A stretch of DNA of 64,000 bases from Rhodococcus rhodochrous. Its GTDB lineage: Bacteria > Actinomycetota > Actinomycetes > Mycobacteriales > Mycobacteriaceae. How positions within the stretch are numbered: the stretch's first letter is position 1; every line of letters begins with the position of its first letter. The notes beneath the pieces were generated by a model. That model was not told the origin of the DNA, did no database searches, and saw only the letters and a program-made list of their open reading frames with translations. The stretch covers positions 930,001 to 994,000 of the forward strand of contig NZ_CP027557.1 of the NCBI RefSeq assembly GCF_014854695.1, written 5' to 3'. Of this stretch, positions 15,321 through 23,917 are shown in pieces. Both the position numbers and the translations under genes were made by a program.

Positions 15321-16580
15321 ATGATCCAGGCATCCCCGGGCTCCGCGTCGCACGCAGGGCCCGCTTCGCCCGATCCACCGACGCTCGCCCCCGTGATCTT
15401 CAACCCGTACGACTACGCCTTCCACGAAGACCCGTATCCCACCTACCGCCGCCTCCGTGAAGAGGAACCGGCCTACCACAACCCCGACCTCGGGTTCTGG
15501 GCCCTGTCCCGCCACGCCGACGTCGTCGCGGCCTTCCGCGACAACACCCGGCTCTCGAGCGCCAACGGTGTCTCGCTCGATCCGTCCGCCTACGGGCCCA
15601 ACGCCCACAAGGTGATGTCCTTCCTCGCGATGGACGACCCGCGCCACATGCGCATGCGTCGGCTCGTCTCCAAAGGATTCACTCCGCGGCGCGTCGCCGA
15701 CCTCGAGGAACGCATCCTCGAACTGACCCTGCGCTATCTCGAACCCGCGGTGGAGGCAGGGGAATTCGACTGGATCTCGGAGTTCGCGGGCAAGCTGCCC
15801 ATGGACGTGATCTCCGAACTCATGGGCGTACCCGAATCCGACCGCAGTGAGATCCGCCGCCTCGCCGACCTCGTCGTCCACCGCGAGGAGGGCGTGCTCG
15901 ACGTGCCGGTCGCCGCGATGGAGGCATCGCTGCACCTCGTCGGCTACTACGCCGACATGCTCGCCGAACGCCGGAAGAAGGACACCTCCGACCTCACGTC
16001 GGCGTTGCTGGCCGCCGAGATCGACGGCGACCGGCTCACCGACGACGAGATCATCGGCTTCATGTTCCTCATGGTGGTCGCAGGCAACGAGACCACCACG
16101 AAACTCCTCGGCAACGCCCTCTACTGGGGAGCGCACAACAAATCCGAGGTGGCGCAGGTACTCCGCGATCCCGCTCGCGCACCGCAGTGGGTGGAGGAGA
16201 CCCTCCGCTACGACACTTCGAGCCAGATCGTCGCCCGCACCGCCGTCGCCGACATCGAACTGCACGGCGCCACCATCCGGTCCGGCGACAAGGTACTGCT
16301 GCTCATCGGATCCGCCAACCGCGATTCCGACGTCTTCGACACCGCCGACGACTTCCGCATCGGACGCGACAGCTCCCAGAAGATCGCCAGTTTCGGTGGG
16401 GGAGTGCACTTCTGTCTCGGCGCACATCTCGCCCGCCTCGAGGCGAACATCGCGCTGGAACAGTTCGCCCGGCGCGTCGCCGACTACGAGATCGACGAGG
16501 ACCGCTGTGAACGTGTCCATTCCACCAATGTCCGAGGCTTCGCGGCCCTTCCTGTAGAGGTCACCGAACGACATGCCTAG
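15321..16580 (+). CDS. Cytochrome P450, CYP123-like
   Basis: 419 residues. Helix-I AGNETTTKLLGNAL near residue 254, ExxR in EETLRYD, and haem loop FGGGVHFCLGAHLARLE with thiolate C365. Its place between a TetR and an SDR upstream of CYP51 is that of cyp123 (Rv0766c) in M. tuberculosis, which supports the name; sequence identity was not measured. The substrate of CYP123 is unknown. It overlaps the next gene by 8 bases, so translation is likely coupled. Confidence 0.88.
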   Translation: MIQASPGSASHAGPASPDPPTLAPVIFNPYDYAFHEDPYPTYRRLREEEPAYHNPDLGFWALSRHADVVAAFRDNTRLSSANGVSLDPSAYGPNAHKVMSFLAMDDPRHMRMRRLVSKGFTPRRVADLEERILELTLRYLEPAVEAGEFDWISEFAGKLPMDVISELMGVPESDRSEIRRLADLVVHREEGVLDVPVAAMEASLHLVGYYADMLAERRKKDTSDLTSALLAAEIDGDRLTDDEIIGFMFLMVVAGNETTTKLLGNALYWGAHNKSEVAQVLRDPARAPQWVEETLRYDTSSQIVARTAVADIELHGATIRSGDKVLLLIGSANRDSDVFDTADDFRIGRDSSQKIASFGGGVHFCLGAHLARLEANIALEQFARRVADYEIDEDRCERVHSTNVRGFAALPVEVTERHA

Positions 16581-17358
16581 ATTCGAACCCCATCCCGAAC
16601 GCCGTCCCGCGCTGGTCGCCGGAGCCTCCTCCGGAATCGGTACCGCCACCGCCTACGCGCTCGCCGAGGCCGGGCACCCCGTCGCGCTCGGGGCGCGCCG
16701 CGTGGAGGAGTGCGCGGCGATCGCGGAGAAGATCCGCGGCGAGGGCGGCGAGGCCTTCGCCCACTTCCTCGACGTGTCGTCCACCGAATCCGTCGGCGAG
16801 TTCGTCGCCGCGGCCGAGGAGGCCCTCGGCCCCGCCGAGATCGTCGTCTCGGGAGCGGGCGACATGGATTTCGCGTTGCCGCACGAGATGGATCCCGACC
16901 GGTTCGCCTTCCAGGTGAACGTGCACCTGATGGGCACGCAACGTCTGGCCCATCGTGTGCTGCCCGGCATGATCGACCGGAAACGCGGCGACTTCGTCGT
17001 GATCGGATCCGACTGTGCCGTGCTTCCCCGGCCCTGGATGGGTGCCTACAACGCCGCCAAGACCGGCCTCGAAGCGCTCGTCCGCGAGATGCGGATGGAA
17101 CTCGAGGGTACGGGTGTCCGCGCATCGGTCGTGCGCCCAGGGCCGACGCAGACCGGTGCCGGCATGACCGCGCCGGCGGAGGTCCTCGAACCGATGCTCG
17201 AGGACTGGGGCACATGGGGTTTCGCCCGACACCCCTACTTCCTTCGTGCATCCGACATCGCCGCGGCCGCGCTCTCGGTCGTCTCGGCCCCCCGCGGCGC
17301 CCACATCGTGCTCATCGAGGTTCAACCCGAAGCGCCCCTGCGGAAGGACAATCCATGA
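16573..17358 (+). CDS. Short-chain dehydrogenase/reductase (Rv0765c-like)
   Basis: 261 residues. Cofactor motif AGASSGIGTATAYALAEAG, VVSGAGDMDFALPHEM in place of the usual NNAG, catalytic YNAAKTGLEALVREMRMEL with YXXXK, and Ser in VVIGSDCAVLPRPWMG. It lies between CYP123-like and CYP51 exactly as Rv0765c does. It may oxidise or reduce a carbonyl/alcohol produced by one of the P450s. Its TGA overlaps the CYP51 ATG. Confidence 0.88.
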   Translation: MPRFEPHPERRPALVAGASSGIGTATAYALAEAGHPVALGARRVEECAAIAEKIRGEGGEAFAHFLDVSSTESVGEFVAAAEEALGPAEIVVSGAGDMDFALPHEMDPDRFAFQVNVHLMGTQRLAHRVLPGMIDRKRGDFVVIGSDCAVLPRPWMGAYNAAKTGLEALVREMRMELEGTGVRASVVRPGPTQTGAGMTAPAEVLEPMLEDWGTWGFARHPYFLRASDIAAAALSVVSAPRGAHIVLIEVQPEAPLRKDNP

Positions 17359-18743
17359 CCACACTCGTCGAGCCCCGGCGTGTGTCCGGCGGCGAACACG
17401 AACACGGCCACCTCGAGGAACTGCGCACCGATCCCATCGCGCTCATGCGCCGGGTACGTGAGGAGTGCGGCGACGTCGGGGTCTTCCAGCTCGCCGACAA
17501 GAAGGTCGTACTACTCTCCGGTGCGGAGGCCAACGAGTTCTTCTTCCGTGCCGCGGACGAGGATCTCGACCAGCAGGCCGCCTATCCGTTCATGAAGCCG
17601 GTCTTCGGTGAGGGCGTCGTCTTCGACGCCAGCCCCGAACGCCGCAAGGAGATGCTGCACAACTCGGCGCTGCGTGGCGAACAGATGCGGGGCCACGCGG
17701 CGACCATCGACCGCGAGGTGCAGGACATGGTCGCCGGCTGGGGCGACGAAGGCGAGATCGACCTGCTCGAATTCTTCGCCGAAATGACGATCTACACGTC
17801 GTCGGCCTGCCTGATCGGCAAGAAGTTCCGCGACCAGCTCGACGGACGATTCGCCCACCTCTACCACGACCTCGAGAAGGGCACCGACGCACTGGCCTTC
17901 GTCGATCCCTACGCGCCGATCGAGAGTTTCCGGCGACGCGACGAGGCCCGCCGCGGACTCGTGGCACTCGTGCAGGAGATCATGGACGGACGCATCGCGA
18001 ACCCGCCGCAGGGCAAGGAGGACCGCGACATGCTCGACGTCCTCGTCTCCATCAAGGACGAGGACGGCAAGGAACGGTTCAGTGCCGACGAGATCACCGG
18101 CATCTTCATCTCGATGATGTTCGCCGGCCACCACACCACCTCCGGCACGGCGGCCTGGGCGCTCATCGAACTGCTGCGCAACCCCGAGTACATGCAGCAG
18201 GTCACGGCAGAACTCGACGTCCTGTACTCCGACGGTGAGAGCGTGAGCTTCCATGCACTGCGGCAGATCCCGGTGCTCGAAGCGGTGCTCAAGGAGACAC
18301 TACGCCTGCACCCGCCGCTGATCCTGCTTCTTCGGGTCGCGCGCGATGACTTCGAGGTCGCCGGATACCGGATCTCGGAGGGCGATCTCGTGGGTGCGAC
18401 ACCGGCGATCTCCAACCGGATCCCGGAGGACTTCCCGGATCCCGATGCCTTCGATCCCGGCCGCTACATCGACCCCAATCAGGAGGACATCGTCAACCGG
18501 TGGACCTGGATTCCGTTCGGGGCGGGTCGGCACCGCTGTGTGGGAGCGGCGTTCGCGCTCATGCAGCTGAAGGCGATATTCTCGGTTCTGCTGCGCGACT
18601 TCGAGTTCGAACTGTCCCAGCCGCCCGAGACCTACCGCAACGACCACTCGAAGATGGTGGTCCAGCTCGAACAGCCGTGTGCTGTGCGGTACCGACGTCG
18701 CACCCGGGCGGCGTCCGGCACCGGCACAGCGACGCAGGAGTGA
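17355..18743 (+). CDS. cyp51: CYP51 sterol 14-alpha-demethylase
   Basis: 462 residues. CYP51 hallmarks: helix-I AGHHTTSGTAAWALIEL starting at residue 257, the ExxR KETLRLHPP, and haem motif FGAGRHRCVGAAFALMQLK with thiolate C395. It is followed 7 bases later by a small ferredoxin, the conserved redox partner arrangement of mycobacterial cyp51 (Rv0764c-Rv0763c). Known CYP51 enzymes remove the 14-alpha methyl of lanosterol-type sterols in three oxidations, yet nothing else here suggests sterol synthesis; a catabolic or modifying role on environmental sterols is more plausible given the downstream cholesterol oxidase. Confidence 0.95.
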   Translation: MTTLVEPRRVSGGEHEHGHLEELRTDPIALMRRVREECGDVGVFQLADKKVVLLSGAEANEFFFRAADEDLDQQAAYPFMKPVFGEGVVFDASPERRKEMLHNSALRGEQMRGHAATIDREVQDMVAGWGDEGEIDLLEFFAEMTIYTSSACLIGKKFRDQLDGRFAHLYHDLEKGTDALAFVDPYAPIESFRRRDEARRGLVALVQEIMDGRIANPPQGKEDRDMLDVLVSIKDEDGKERFSADEITGIFISMMFAGHHTTSGTAAWALIELLRNPEYMQQVTAELDVLYSDGESVSFHALRQIPVLEAVLKETLRLHPPLILLLRVARDDFEVAGYRISEGDLVGATPAISNRIPEDFPDPDAFDPGRYIDPNQEDIVNRWTWIPFGAGRHRCVGAAFALMQLKAIFSVLLRDFEFELSQPPETYRNDHSKMVVQLEQPCAVRYRRRTRAASGTGTATQE

Positions 18744-18750
18744 GGTTCGG

Positions 18751-18945
18751 ATGAGGATCGAAGCAGATCTCGATCTGTGTCAAGGACACGCGATGTGCTC
18801 GATGGAAGCCCCGGACGTCTTCGCCGTCGCCAAACGGGGTGAGGTGGAGGTCCTCCTCGATCCCGTGCCGGAGGAGATGCATGCCGACGTACGAGCAGCT
18901 GTGAAGTACTGCCCCACCCAAGCCCTTCGCATCGTCGAAGACTGA
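18751..18945 (+). CDS. Small [3Fe-4S]-type ferredoxin, CYP51 partner
   Basis: 64 residues. Cysteines C10 and C16 in DLCQGHAMCSMEAPDVF and C54 in KYCPTQALRI fit the CxxHxxC...CP pattern of actinobacterial 3Fe-4S ferredoxins, where histidine or another residue stands in place of one Cys. It most likely passes electrons to CYP51 and perhaps the other P450s. No ferredoxin reductase is encoded nearby. It matches Rv0763c by position and size. Confidence 0.92.
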   Translation: MRIEADLDLCQGHAMCSMEAPDVFAVAKRGEVEVLLDPVPEEMHADVRAAVKYCPTQALRIVED

Positions 18946-18960
18946 GGACCAGGAGACAGG

Positions 18961-19512
18961 ATGGCCACGTTCGATCGTGCCGAGCTCGACGAGATGATCA
19001 CCCGCTGGGTCGACGCCAACAAGCGCGCCGAGGCCGAAGGCGACTGGAAGCCTTTGGCCGACATGTACACCGAGGACGCCACCTACGGCTGGAACTACGG
19101 CCCGAAGGACGAGTTCATGGCCGTGGGACGCGAGGAGATCCGCGACCTCGCGCTGGGCCAGGAGATGGACGGGCTCGAAGGCTGGCAGTATCCCTACCAG
19201 CAGTTCGTCGTCGACGACCGCTCCGGCGACGTGATCGGCTTCTGGAAGCAGATCGCCGACAGGACCCGCGAGAACGGCGAGCACTACGCGGTGCACGGTA
19301 TCGGCGGGAGCTGGTTCCGGTACGGCGGCAACTTCCAGTGGTCGTGGCAGCGCGACTTCTTCGACTTCGGCAACGTCTCGCACCTGTTCCTCGAGATGAT
19401 CACGGCGAACGCGCTCTCCGACGGCATGCAGAAGCGGATCGAACGGTCTACGGGGAAGAAGCGGCTCCCCGGTTGGTACCGGGTCGGCGAGTCGCCGGTT
19501 CCGTTGTGGTGA
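18961..19512 (+). CDS. NTF2/SnoaL-like protein (Rv0762c-like)
   Basis: 183 residues with a SnoaL/NTF2-type cone fold: WVDANKRAEAEGDWKPLADM, YTEDATYGWNYGPKDEFMAVG, REEIRDLALGQEM and a beta-rich YPYQQFVVDDRSGDVIGFW. Such folds bind or isomerise steroid- and polyketide-like ligands, but no ketosteroid isomerase active site could be assigned. It follows the ferredoxin by 15 bases, with an AGGAGACAGG ribosome site, and its TGA overlaps the next GTG. Confidence 0.72.
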   Translation: MATFDRAELDEMITRWVDANKRAEAEGDWKPLADMYTEDATYGWNYGPKDEFMAVGREEIRDLALGQEMDGLEGWQYPYQQFVVDDRSGDVIGFWKQIADRTRENGEHYAVHGIGGSWFRYGGNFQWSWQRDFFDFGNVSHLFLEMITANALSDGMQKRIERSTGKKRLPGWYRVGESPVPLW

Positions 19513-20762
19513 CCGGCGTGGACACCGGCGGATCGTTCGCCGCGCTCTCCCGCACCGCTCTCGCTGTGCTCGTCCCCGAACTGTTGCTGTGCGGTCAGCT
19601 CATCGACCGTTCGGGGATGGCGCATCTGATCTCGGCATTCGGTCGGGAGGGCATGGCGGAGGTGGCCATCGAGGAATGGCAGGCGTCCTCACCGTGGTAC
19701 ACGCGCCGCATGCAGCGTGCCCTGAAGTTCGAAGGCGACGACGTCGTCACGATCTTCAAGGGCATGCAGCTCGACATCGGGGCGCCCCCGCAGTTCATGG
19801 ACTTCCGTTATCGCGTCCACGACCGCGACCACGGCGAGTTCTGGCTCGACCACTGCGGGGCGCTGATGGACGTCGAGCCGCTCGGCGACGCCTACGTGAC
19901 CGCGATGTGCCACGACATCGAGGACCCGACCTTCGACGCCACCGCGCTCGCCACCAATCCGCACGCCCGGGTCCGGCCGATCCATCGGCCGCCCCGTGCG
20001 CCGGCCGACCGGCACCCGCACTGCGCGTGGACGGTCACGATCGACTCCTCGTACGACCCACCGGCTGTCGAACCGCACACCGAAGCGCTCGGCCGGACCG
20101 CGGCCGTGGCACTCGAGCTGAGCCCGATCGACCACGATGGAGAGGGGAGACACGACTATTCGGGTCCCCTCCTCGCAGACCTCCGGTTCGACGAGTTCTC
20201 GAAGCCGGCCCTGGTACGCATCGCCGAGGAGGTGTGCCTGCAGCATCACCTGCTCGCTCTCGGCTTCCTCATGAGTGTGCGCAAACGAACCGACGAGCAG
20301 TCTGCGATCGAGCTGACCCGCAAGCAACTCACGGGTATCGCCGGCATCACGTCCGAGCGCATCCGTACCGCGCTGGGATTGCCGCGCTCGTTCGCCGGCC
20401 TGTCGGTGGTGCTCGATGTACACCCGATGCTGGCACCGGACCGGTATGTCGATCGGGTGATCTGTTTCGACGACGCGCTGGGTCTCCGGATCAATCGGCG
20501 AGGTGGCGCCTTCGACGACGGGTCCTGGCCCACCTTGATCGACGCCGAACACCTCGGCCCGCTCGACGCCCTGGTGCGCGGTGTGGACCCGCACTTCACC
20601 ACCCGCCTGGTCTCTGCGACCGACGAGGCTCTCGTCGTCGAGGTGTTCCGTGACGAATCCCCGGCGAAGGAGTGCGACGAGGTCGCCATCACGCGCTTCA
20701 GTACGGGTTCGTCCTTCGTCTTCGAAGATCGGGGAATCCCCCTCCCGCTCACCGTTGTCTGA
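19509..20762 (+). CDS. Conserved protein of unknown function in the CYP51 operon
   Basis: 417 residues from GTG at 19509 (GTGA overlap with the previous stop). I do not recognise a catalytic motif. Notable parts are FKGMQLDIGAPPQFMDFRYRV, GEFWLDHCGALMDVEPLG and HDIEDPTFDATA, an H-rich central block (PIHRPPRAPADRHPHCAW), and a C-terminal half that seems to repeat the fold of the first. No signal peptide or membrane helix is visible. It lies between the NTF2-like protein and cholesterol oxidase and presumably acts on sterols or their products. Confidence 0.65.
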   Translation: MTGVDTGGSFAALSRTALAVLVPELLLCGQLIDRSGMAHLISAFGREGMAEVAIEEWQASSPWYTRRMQRALKFEGDDVVTIFKGMQLDIGAPPQFMDFRYRVHDRDHGEFWLDHCGALMDVEPLGDAYVTAMCHDIEDPTFDATALATNPHARVRPIHRPPRAPADRHPHCAWTVTIDSSYDPPAVEPHTEALGRTAAVALELSPIDHDGEGRHDYSGPLLADLRFDEFSKPALVRIAEEVCLQHHLLALGFLMSVRKRTDEQSAIELTRKQLTGIAGITSERIRTALGLPRSFAGLSVVLDVHPMLAPDRYVDRVICFDDALGLRINRRGGAFDDGSWPTLIDAEHLGPLDALVRGVDPHFTTRLVSATDEALVVEVFRDESPAKECDEVAITRFSTGSSFVFEDRGIPLPLTVV

Positions 20763-20784
20763 CCACGCTCCAGGAGAGCCCTTC

Positions 20785-22362
20785 GTGAATAGTGCGCTGT
20801 CCCGCCGTACCTTCCTGCGGGGAACCGTCGTCGGCGGTGCGGCCGTTGCCGCGTTGTCGTTGTCCCCGATCCCACGCGCACGCGCCGAGGTCACCGAGGA
20901 GCGCCATCGGGCGGTCGTCGTGGGCAGCGGATTCGGCGGTGCGATCACCGCGCTGCATCTCGGCCGGGCCGGTGTGCAGACGCTCGTCCTCGAACGTGGG
21001 ATCCGCTGGCCCACCGGGCCGAACGCCGAGACGTTCCCTCACATGCTGCAACCGGACCGGCGGATGTCGTGGTTGTCGCCCGCCCCGGTGATGACCGGTA
21101 CTCCGCCGATCCCGACCGAACCGTTCACCGGGCTCATCGAACGGGTTCCGGGGAACGGTATGGACGTCATGTGCGGCGCGGGGGTCGGCGGGAGTTCGCT
21201 GGCCTATCACGGCATGACCGTGCAACCCGACGGGCAGCGATTCTCCGATTCGGTGTCCTCGCGTATCGACTACGACCTGCTGGCCTCCGACCACTATCGG
21301 CGGGTGGCACGGGTGCTGAGGGTCGCGACCATTCCGGACGATCTGCTCGACCACGATCGGTACCGGTCCTCACGCCAGTTCCTGGACCGTGCAGGTTCGC
21401 AGGGCTACGACACCTTCAGAGTGCCGATGTGCATCGACTGGGACTTCGCGCGACGGGAGCTGACCGGGGAACTGAAACCGTCCTACACGACGGGCGACGT
21501 CATCTACGGAGTCAACAACGGCGGTAAGTTCTCGGTCGACGTCACCTATCTCGCCGAGGCGGAACGCACGGGGCACGTCACGGTCGCGCCGCTGCACCGG
21601 GTCGGCGACATCGAGCGTGCTCCGGACGGCACCTGGATCGTGCACGTGGACCGGATCCACACGGACGGAATGGTTCTCGAACGCAAGCGGATCCTCGCAC
21701 AGTCGCTGTTCCTCGGTGCCGGATCGGCCGGCACGACCCGTCTCCTCGTGAAGGCGAAGGCGAAGGGGCTCGTCCCCGATCTTCCCGACGGCGTCGGAAC
21801 GGGATGGGGCAACAACGGCGACCGGGTGTTCGCCGTGACGAGCCCGCTCGTCAGTCCCGGCGACCATCAGGGCGGGCCCGCCTGTGTGGGTATGCGCGAC
21901 TACACCGATCCCGCCGGCCCGTTGATGATCGTCACCGGCCCGGTGCCGTTCCCCGTCGATGTGGGAACGACCACGATGATCGGTCTGGGGATCGTCGACG
22001 GCCGAGGAGTCTGGCACTACGACGCCGGCCGCGACGATGCGGTCCTGAACTGGGATCAGGCCTACGACCGGGAACTCACCCGCGCCATCGAGGCCCGCAT
22101 CCGGCGGATCGCGGGACCGGCCTCGATCGTCGTCGACGTCAACGCCGTCGACATCAACACCTTCCATCCGCTCGGTGGTGCGCCGTTCGGGACGGTGTGC
22201 GACGACGCCGGTCGCGTGCACGACCAGCCCGGCCTGTATGTGGTGGACGGCGCGAAGATTCCGGGATCGACCGGGGCGTGCAATCCGTCGATGACGATCG
22301 CGGCGCTCGCCGAGTACGGCGCCGATCGGATCGTCTCTCGCGACCTGGATCGCGTGTTCTGA
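20785..22362 (+). CDS. Tat-exported cholesterol oxidase (GMC flavoprotein)
   Basis: 525 residues from GTG at 20785. The N-terminus LSRRTFLRGTVVGGAAVAAL is a twin-arginine signal with an ARA-type cleavage site near 34. FAD-binding VVGSGFGGAITALHLGRAG follows near residue 45, GAGVGGSSLAYHGM near 132, and the C-terminal active-site blocks FHPLGGAPFG (catalytic His) and GSTGACNPSMTIAALAE (catalytic Asn) match the GMC cholesterol oxidases of Streptomyces and Rhodococcus. It oxidises 3-beta-hydroxysterols to 3-keto-4-ene steroids with H2O2 formation, outside the membrane. It is the last gene of the CYP51 operon (22-base gap), followed by a hairpin. Confidence 0.9.
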   Translation: MNSALSRRTFLRGTVVGGAAVAALSLSPIPRARAEVTEERHRAVVVGSGFGGAITALHLGRAGVQTLVLERGIRWPTGPNAETFPHMLQPDRRMSWLSPAPVMTGTPPIPTEPFTGLIERVPGNGMDVMCGAGVGGSSLAYHGMTVQPDGQRFSDSVSSRIDYDLLASDHYRRVARVLRVATIPDDLLDHDRYRSSRQFLDRAGSQGYDTFRVPMCIDWDFARRELTGELKPSYTTGDVIYGVNNGGKFSVDVTYLAEAERTGHVTVAPLHRVGDIERAPDGTWIVHVDRIHTDGMVLERKRILAQSLFLGAGSAGTTRLLVKAKAKGLVPDLPDGVGTGWGNNGDRVFAVTSPLVSPGDHQGGPACVGMRDYTDPAGPLMIVTGPVPFPVDVGTTTMIGLGIVDGRGVWHYDAGRDDAVLNWDQAYDRELTRAIEARIRRIAGPASIVVDVNAVDINTFHPLGGAPFGTVCDDAGRVHDQPGLYVVDGAKIPGSTGACNPSMTIAALAEYGADRIVSRDLDRVF

Positions 22363-22363
22363 C

Positions 22364-22407
22364 CCGATGGGTGGTTCCGGTGGCCCCGATGGGTGGTTCC
22401 GGTGGCC
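22364..22407 (+). repeat. Exact 22-bp tandem duplication
   Basis: CCGATGGGTGGTTCCGGTGG plus CC occurs at 22364-22385 and again, identically, at 22386-22407. The second copy forms the left arm of the terminator hairpin that follows, so the duplication copied half of the hairpin. Confidence 0.9.
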
Positions 22408-22421
22408 GGGCCACCGGAACC
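22395..22421. terminator. Hairpin between convergent cholesterol oxidase and flavoprotein genes
   Basis: GGTTCCGGTGGCC / GGCCACCGGAACC, a perfect 13-bp inverted repeat around one base (effectively about 11 pairs with a small loop). It lies between stops at 22362 and 22432. Confidence 0.75.
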
Positions 22422-22431
22422 GTTCCGGCTG

Positions 22432-23895
22432 TCAGCCTTTCGCAGCCGACAGGCCGGCGCGACGCCCGAAGAAGCTTCCGTCGCCCAGCGACGTGCCGCT
22501 CGCATACCCCCACGCGCACACACCCGACGTGCAGCGACCCGCAGCGAACAGGCCGGGGATCGGATCGCCGGACACGTGCAGCACCTCCGAGTTCACCGAG
22601 GTGCGCAGACCGCCGAGCGTGAAACCTGCTGTGCAGTTGCGCAGATCGAGCGCCGCGATCGGGCTGCCGATGGGCTTGACCCACTCGCTCTTCTTGCCCA
22701 GCACCGGATCGCTGCCGTTCTCGGCGTGCCTGTTGTAGACCTCGACGGTCGCCTGCAACGTCCCCACCGGCAGCTCCATGTCGGATTCGAGTTCGGCGAC
22801 GGTCTCTGCGACCCACTTCGGACGGAACCGGAAGAAGGGCGTCGAACTCGTTGCCGCACAACCCTCCTCGTACGCCTGTTCGTCGATGATCAGATAGGCC
22901 TGGTTGTCGTTCTTCAGCAGCGTGAGCTGACCGATACGGCCCGGATAGGTGTCCTCGGGGACGTACCGCTGACCGCGGCCGTTGACGAGGATGCCGCGGG
23001 CCATCAATTGCGGGTCGCCGAAGAAGGCGACCTCGGTGGCGTCCATGTGCGCGAGATCGGCGCCGAGTGCCTGCGCCATGCGGATCGCGCGGCCGTCGTG
23101 CTCCTCGATCGCCGCACCCGGGCGACCGCTGAGTTGCGGCGCGTACGACTCGACCATCTCCTTGTTGTACGCGAAACTGCCGGTCGCGAGGACGACGCCG
23201 CGGCGGGCCCGGATGTGGACGTCCTTGCCGTACTGCTTGGCCGTCAGGCCCACGACACGTCCGTCGCCGTCGACGATCAATCGCTGCACCCGCACGTCGT
23301 ATTCGGCTCGTACACCGAGGCTTTCGGCGACCTGCGAGAGCGGCTGCATGAGCATGTACCCGCCGCCCTTCTCTCCGGTGCGCTTGTCGGTCATCTGCGG
23401 GACGTGCCCGCGCGGGGCGGGCGTGGCGATCTCGTTGAAGGGCGCGGAGTTCTCACCGCCGGAGTACATCAGGCCGTCGTCACCGGGGATCTCCCACCCG
23501 GGTTCGCCCCAGAAGCTCTCCTTGAACACCACACCGTTGTCCACGAGCCACTCGTAGTGTTCGACGCTGCCCTCGCAGTACTCGGTGATCTTCGCTTCAT
23601 CGGCGCCCGGCCCGAGCGCGGCGAGCATGAACGCCTTCATGTTCTCGGGCGAGTCGTCGAATCCGAGGGCCTTCTGCAGCGGGGTGCCGCCGCCGAGGTA
23701 GACGATGCCGCCCGACAGCGAGGCCGCACCGCCCCAACCGCCGGTCCGTTCGAGCACGAGCACGTCGGCACCGGCGCGGGCGGCCTCGATGGACGCCGAG
23801 ACACCGGCGATGCCGTAACCGGCGACGACGACGTCGGCTTCGTGGTCCCAGGTGGAGACGCTGTCGGCGGGAAGGGGATGGAGATCGGTGCTCAT
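22432..23895 (-). CDS. FAD-dependent oxidoreductase, fumarate reductase/ketosteroid dehydrogenase superfamily
   Basis: 487 residues. N-terminal ADVVVAGYGIAGVSASIEAARAG binds FAD; WGGAASLSGGIVYLGGGTPL and a C-terminal GLFAAGRCTSGVCAWGYASG complete the flavin site of the fumarate reductase flavoprotein family, which includes 3-ketosteroid dehydrogenases. Length equals the M. tuberculosis flavoprotein Rv1817. Whether it is a 3-ketosteroid delta-dehydrogenase is not proven: I cannot place the full Tyr/Tyr/Gly set of KstD. It follows an LLM oxidoreductase gene by 22 bases under a KstR-type palindrome, which supports a steroid role. Confidence 0.78.
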   Translation of the reverse strand: MSTDLHPLPADSVSTWDHEADVVVAGYGIAGVSASIEAARAGADVLVLERTGGWGGAASLSGGIVYLGGGTPLQKALGFDDSPENMKAFMLAALGPGADEAKITEYCEGSVEHYEWLVDNGVVFKESFWGEPGWEIPGDDGLMYSGGENSAPFNEIATPAPRGHVPQMTDKRTGEKGGGYMLMQPLSQVAESLGVRAEYDVRVQRLIVDGDGRVVGLTAKQYGKDVHIRARRGVVLATGSFAYNKEMVESYAPQLSGRPGAAIEEHDGRAIRMAQALGADLAHMDATEVAFFGDPQLMARGILVNGRGQRYVPEDTYPGRIGQLTLLKNDNQAYLIIDEQAYEEGCAATSSTPFFRFRPKWVAETVAELESDMELPVGTLQATVEVYNRHAENGSDPVLGKKSEWVKPIGSPIAALDLRNCTAGFTLGGLRTSVNSEVLHVSGDPIPGLFAAGRCTSGVCAWGYASGTSLGDGSFFGRRAGLSAAKG

Positions 23896-23917
23896 CGGGG
23901 TCCGTTCGGGTCGGTGA

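Noticed and set aside
22432-23895. Naming the flavoprotein a 3-ketosteroid delta-1-dehydrogenase (kstD)
   Set aside because: The superfamily fits and the context is steroid-related, but the specific active-site residues of KstD could not be located by eye.
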